DNA of 31,365 nt. Origin: Nanobdellota archaeon (GTDB lineage: Archaea; Nanobdellota; Nanobdellia; Woesearchaeales; GW2011-AR15). Each line of letters starts with the position of its first letter. Positions within the stretch are counted from its first letter, which is position 1. Below are positions 30,402-31,365 of this stretch, in pieces. The stretch is from assembly GCA_013335235.1 (NCBI GenBank), contig JAAXVZ010000001.1:1-31365 (forward strand), read 5' to 3'. The translations under genes were made by a program, and so were the position numbers. The notes beneath the pieces were generated by a model. It was not told the DNA's origin and did not search any database. It saw only the letters and a program-made list of their open reading frames with translations.

Positions 30402-31365
30402 GTGGATGCAGGCGATGGAATCAAAATGGCAATAGAAGAAGTCTTCGGCGGGAAACAAGAGCACATGGTCTCTCTGGCAGATTTCACAAGATCCCTCTTT
30501 GTTCAGGATAAGGAAACAAGGGAAATGCGTATCCCTGAACTCTCTACTGAATTAAGCGACCTAGCTATTGATTTCACAGCAAGGCGAAAAGAGGAAGGCG
30601 CATTGCGCAATAGTATCCTTGGCAGGGAAATAAGGAGATTCTACATGGTGAGGCAAAAGGACACCCAAGACATGTGGACATCTAAATATATAGAAACAGA
30701 GGCGGATTTCCTGAGATTCCTGGTAACAGACCTTTTGCAATCAGGCACAAACCTTCTTGATCCAGACGCACTGATATATTCAAGGGGTGTGCCATACAGC
30801 GCAGGATATGTACTGACACGGTTTGCTGCTAAGCTTAATCAGGCAAAGGACCCATATCTCAAGGCATGTAGCGATATCCCCTATCATATGCTTGCCCATT
30901 TGCGTGGTAATGCAAAAAAGAGCCCAGACAAGGAATCCCAGGATATGGTGATAGCTATAATCGAAAGGACAAAGCATTCCCAGAGCGAGAATAAGAAACA
31001 GGCAATCCGGTGGGCGAACGATAACTATTTCCTGCTAAAGCTGAATCCATATTTCACCTATCTGCAGTTACTTGAATCCGCGATAGCTAGCGACCTGCCT
31101 CAGCCCGAGTTCCCAAGCAGGCTGAGAGATATAGCGAAGATAGCTGATGAATTAAGAAGAGAGGAACCAAATGAGGGAAGAAGATTTGAAAACAGGCTGG
31201 ATGAGCTGAGGAGCAGATGGTATTATGGCGTTGGTGACAGCAACGGAGCCTCCATAATTAAATCCAGAGAATTAATCAAGAATGGGAAAGAGTATGAAGA
31301 TATCGAAGTGCTGAAGGATTTTTTCAGATCGCACGAGATATTTGAGCTTGTTCCAGGCAGCTTTG
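30402..31365 (+). CDS. Second large protein of unknown function, cut by the window edge
   Basis: An open frame of about 320 codons runs to the window end without a stop. Two starts are possible: GTG at 30402 (GTG GAT, as in hydB) or ATG at 30426. An AT-rich TATA-like CTTATTTAG at 30366-30374 is better placed for the GTG, so I use it with low certainty. The protein is soluble, helical and charged (ETEADFLRFLVTDLLQSGTN, then SAGYVLTRFAAKLNQAKDPY and LRDIAKIADELRREEP). I recognise no family and no catalytic motif. It shares general helical character with the preceding 522-residue protein, but I could not align them convincingly. Confidence 0.6.
   Translation, partial: MDAGDGIKMAIEEVFGGKQEHMVSLADFTRSLFVQDKETREMRIPELSTELSDLAIDFTARRKEEGALRNSILGREIRRFYMVRQKDTQDMWTSKYIETEADFLRFLVTDLLQSGTNLLDPDALIYSRGVPYSAGYVLTRFAAKLNQAKDPYLKACSDIPYHMLAHLRGNAKKSPDKESQDMVIAIIERTKHSQSENKKQAIRWANDNYFLLKLNPYFTYLQLLESAIASDLPQPEFPSRLRDIAKIADELRREEPNEGRRFENRLDELRSRWYYGVGDSNGASIIKSRELIKNGKEYEDIEVLKDFFRSHEIFELVPGSF

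Noticed and set aside
1..31365. tRNA, rRNA, CRISPR array, transposase or integrase
   Set aside because: I looked in the intergenic gaps for T-loop-like motifs, regularly spaced repeats and terminal inverted repeats with transposase frames, and found none.

Overview
The window reads as a stretch of an archaeal chromosome, most likely from a small-genome DPANN-type archaeon; a Woesearchaeota- or Diapherotrites-like lineage is my inference and not a proven placement. The archaeal signals are a RIO1 kinase, a two-AAA-domain CDC48/VAT ATPase, a stand-alone PRC-barrel protein, DUF371, an MCT-1-like PUA protein, an AK6/Fap7-type kinase and archaeal TATA boxes. Many first genes of transcription units have a TATA box centred 25-28 bases before the start codon, which implies leaderless mRNAs. 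Several other genes use a GGTGA ribosome site. Many metabolic enzymes look bacterial in type (GlmM, M18 aminopeptidase, G6PDH, 6PGDH). I see no rRNA, tRNA, insertion sequence, CRISPR array or origin.

Layout. 1-4533 (minus): a tight operon glmM-suhB-glmU-glmS for UDP-GlcNAc synthesis, with an inositol-phosphatase family member inside it; glmS runs off the left edge. 4667-6103 (plus): a GNAT acetyltransferase translationally coupled to a winged-helix regulator, with a perfect 16-bp palindrome at the promoter. 6156-9955 (plus): the four overlapping subunit genes of a group 3b NADP-linked [NiFe] (sulf)hydrogenase, met tail to tail by the nickel chaperone gene hypA. 10306-16514: mixed housekeeping genes (Maf, PRC-barrel, aldo/keto reductase, AK6, a beta-propeller protein, a zinc ribbon, M18 aminopeptidase, endonuclease IV). 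16606-17085: an SRPBCC gene with a palindromic operator candidate.

17219-20850 (plus): a complete oxidative pentose phosphate operon, zwf-pgl-(DUF3592 membrane protein)-gnd, with every junction overlapping by 4 bases, followed by a radical SAM/SPASM-like gene. Together with the NADP-linked hydrogenase about 8 kb away, this suggests sugar oxidation to NADPH with electrons released as H2. A classical bacterial-type oxidative pathway is unusual in archaea, and the membrane protein inside the operon is unexplained.

21952-26542 (minus): a small orphan, a CDC48 ATPase with an extra helical block of about 118 residues in its first AAA module, a possible SecB-fold protein, and an orphan protein made of two diverged copies of one domain. 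26573-26791: an intergenic region with its own TATA box and RNA-like pairing. 26792-28664 (plus): a translation-linked cluster rio1, a small helical protein, DUF371 and a PUA protein. 28693-31365 (plus): two large proteins of unknown function, the second cut by the window edge.
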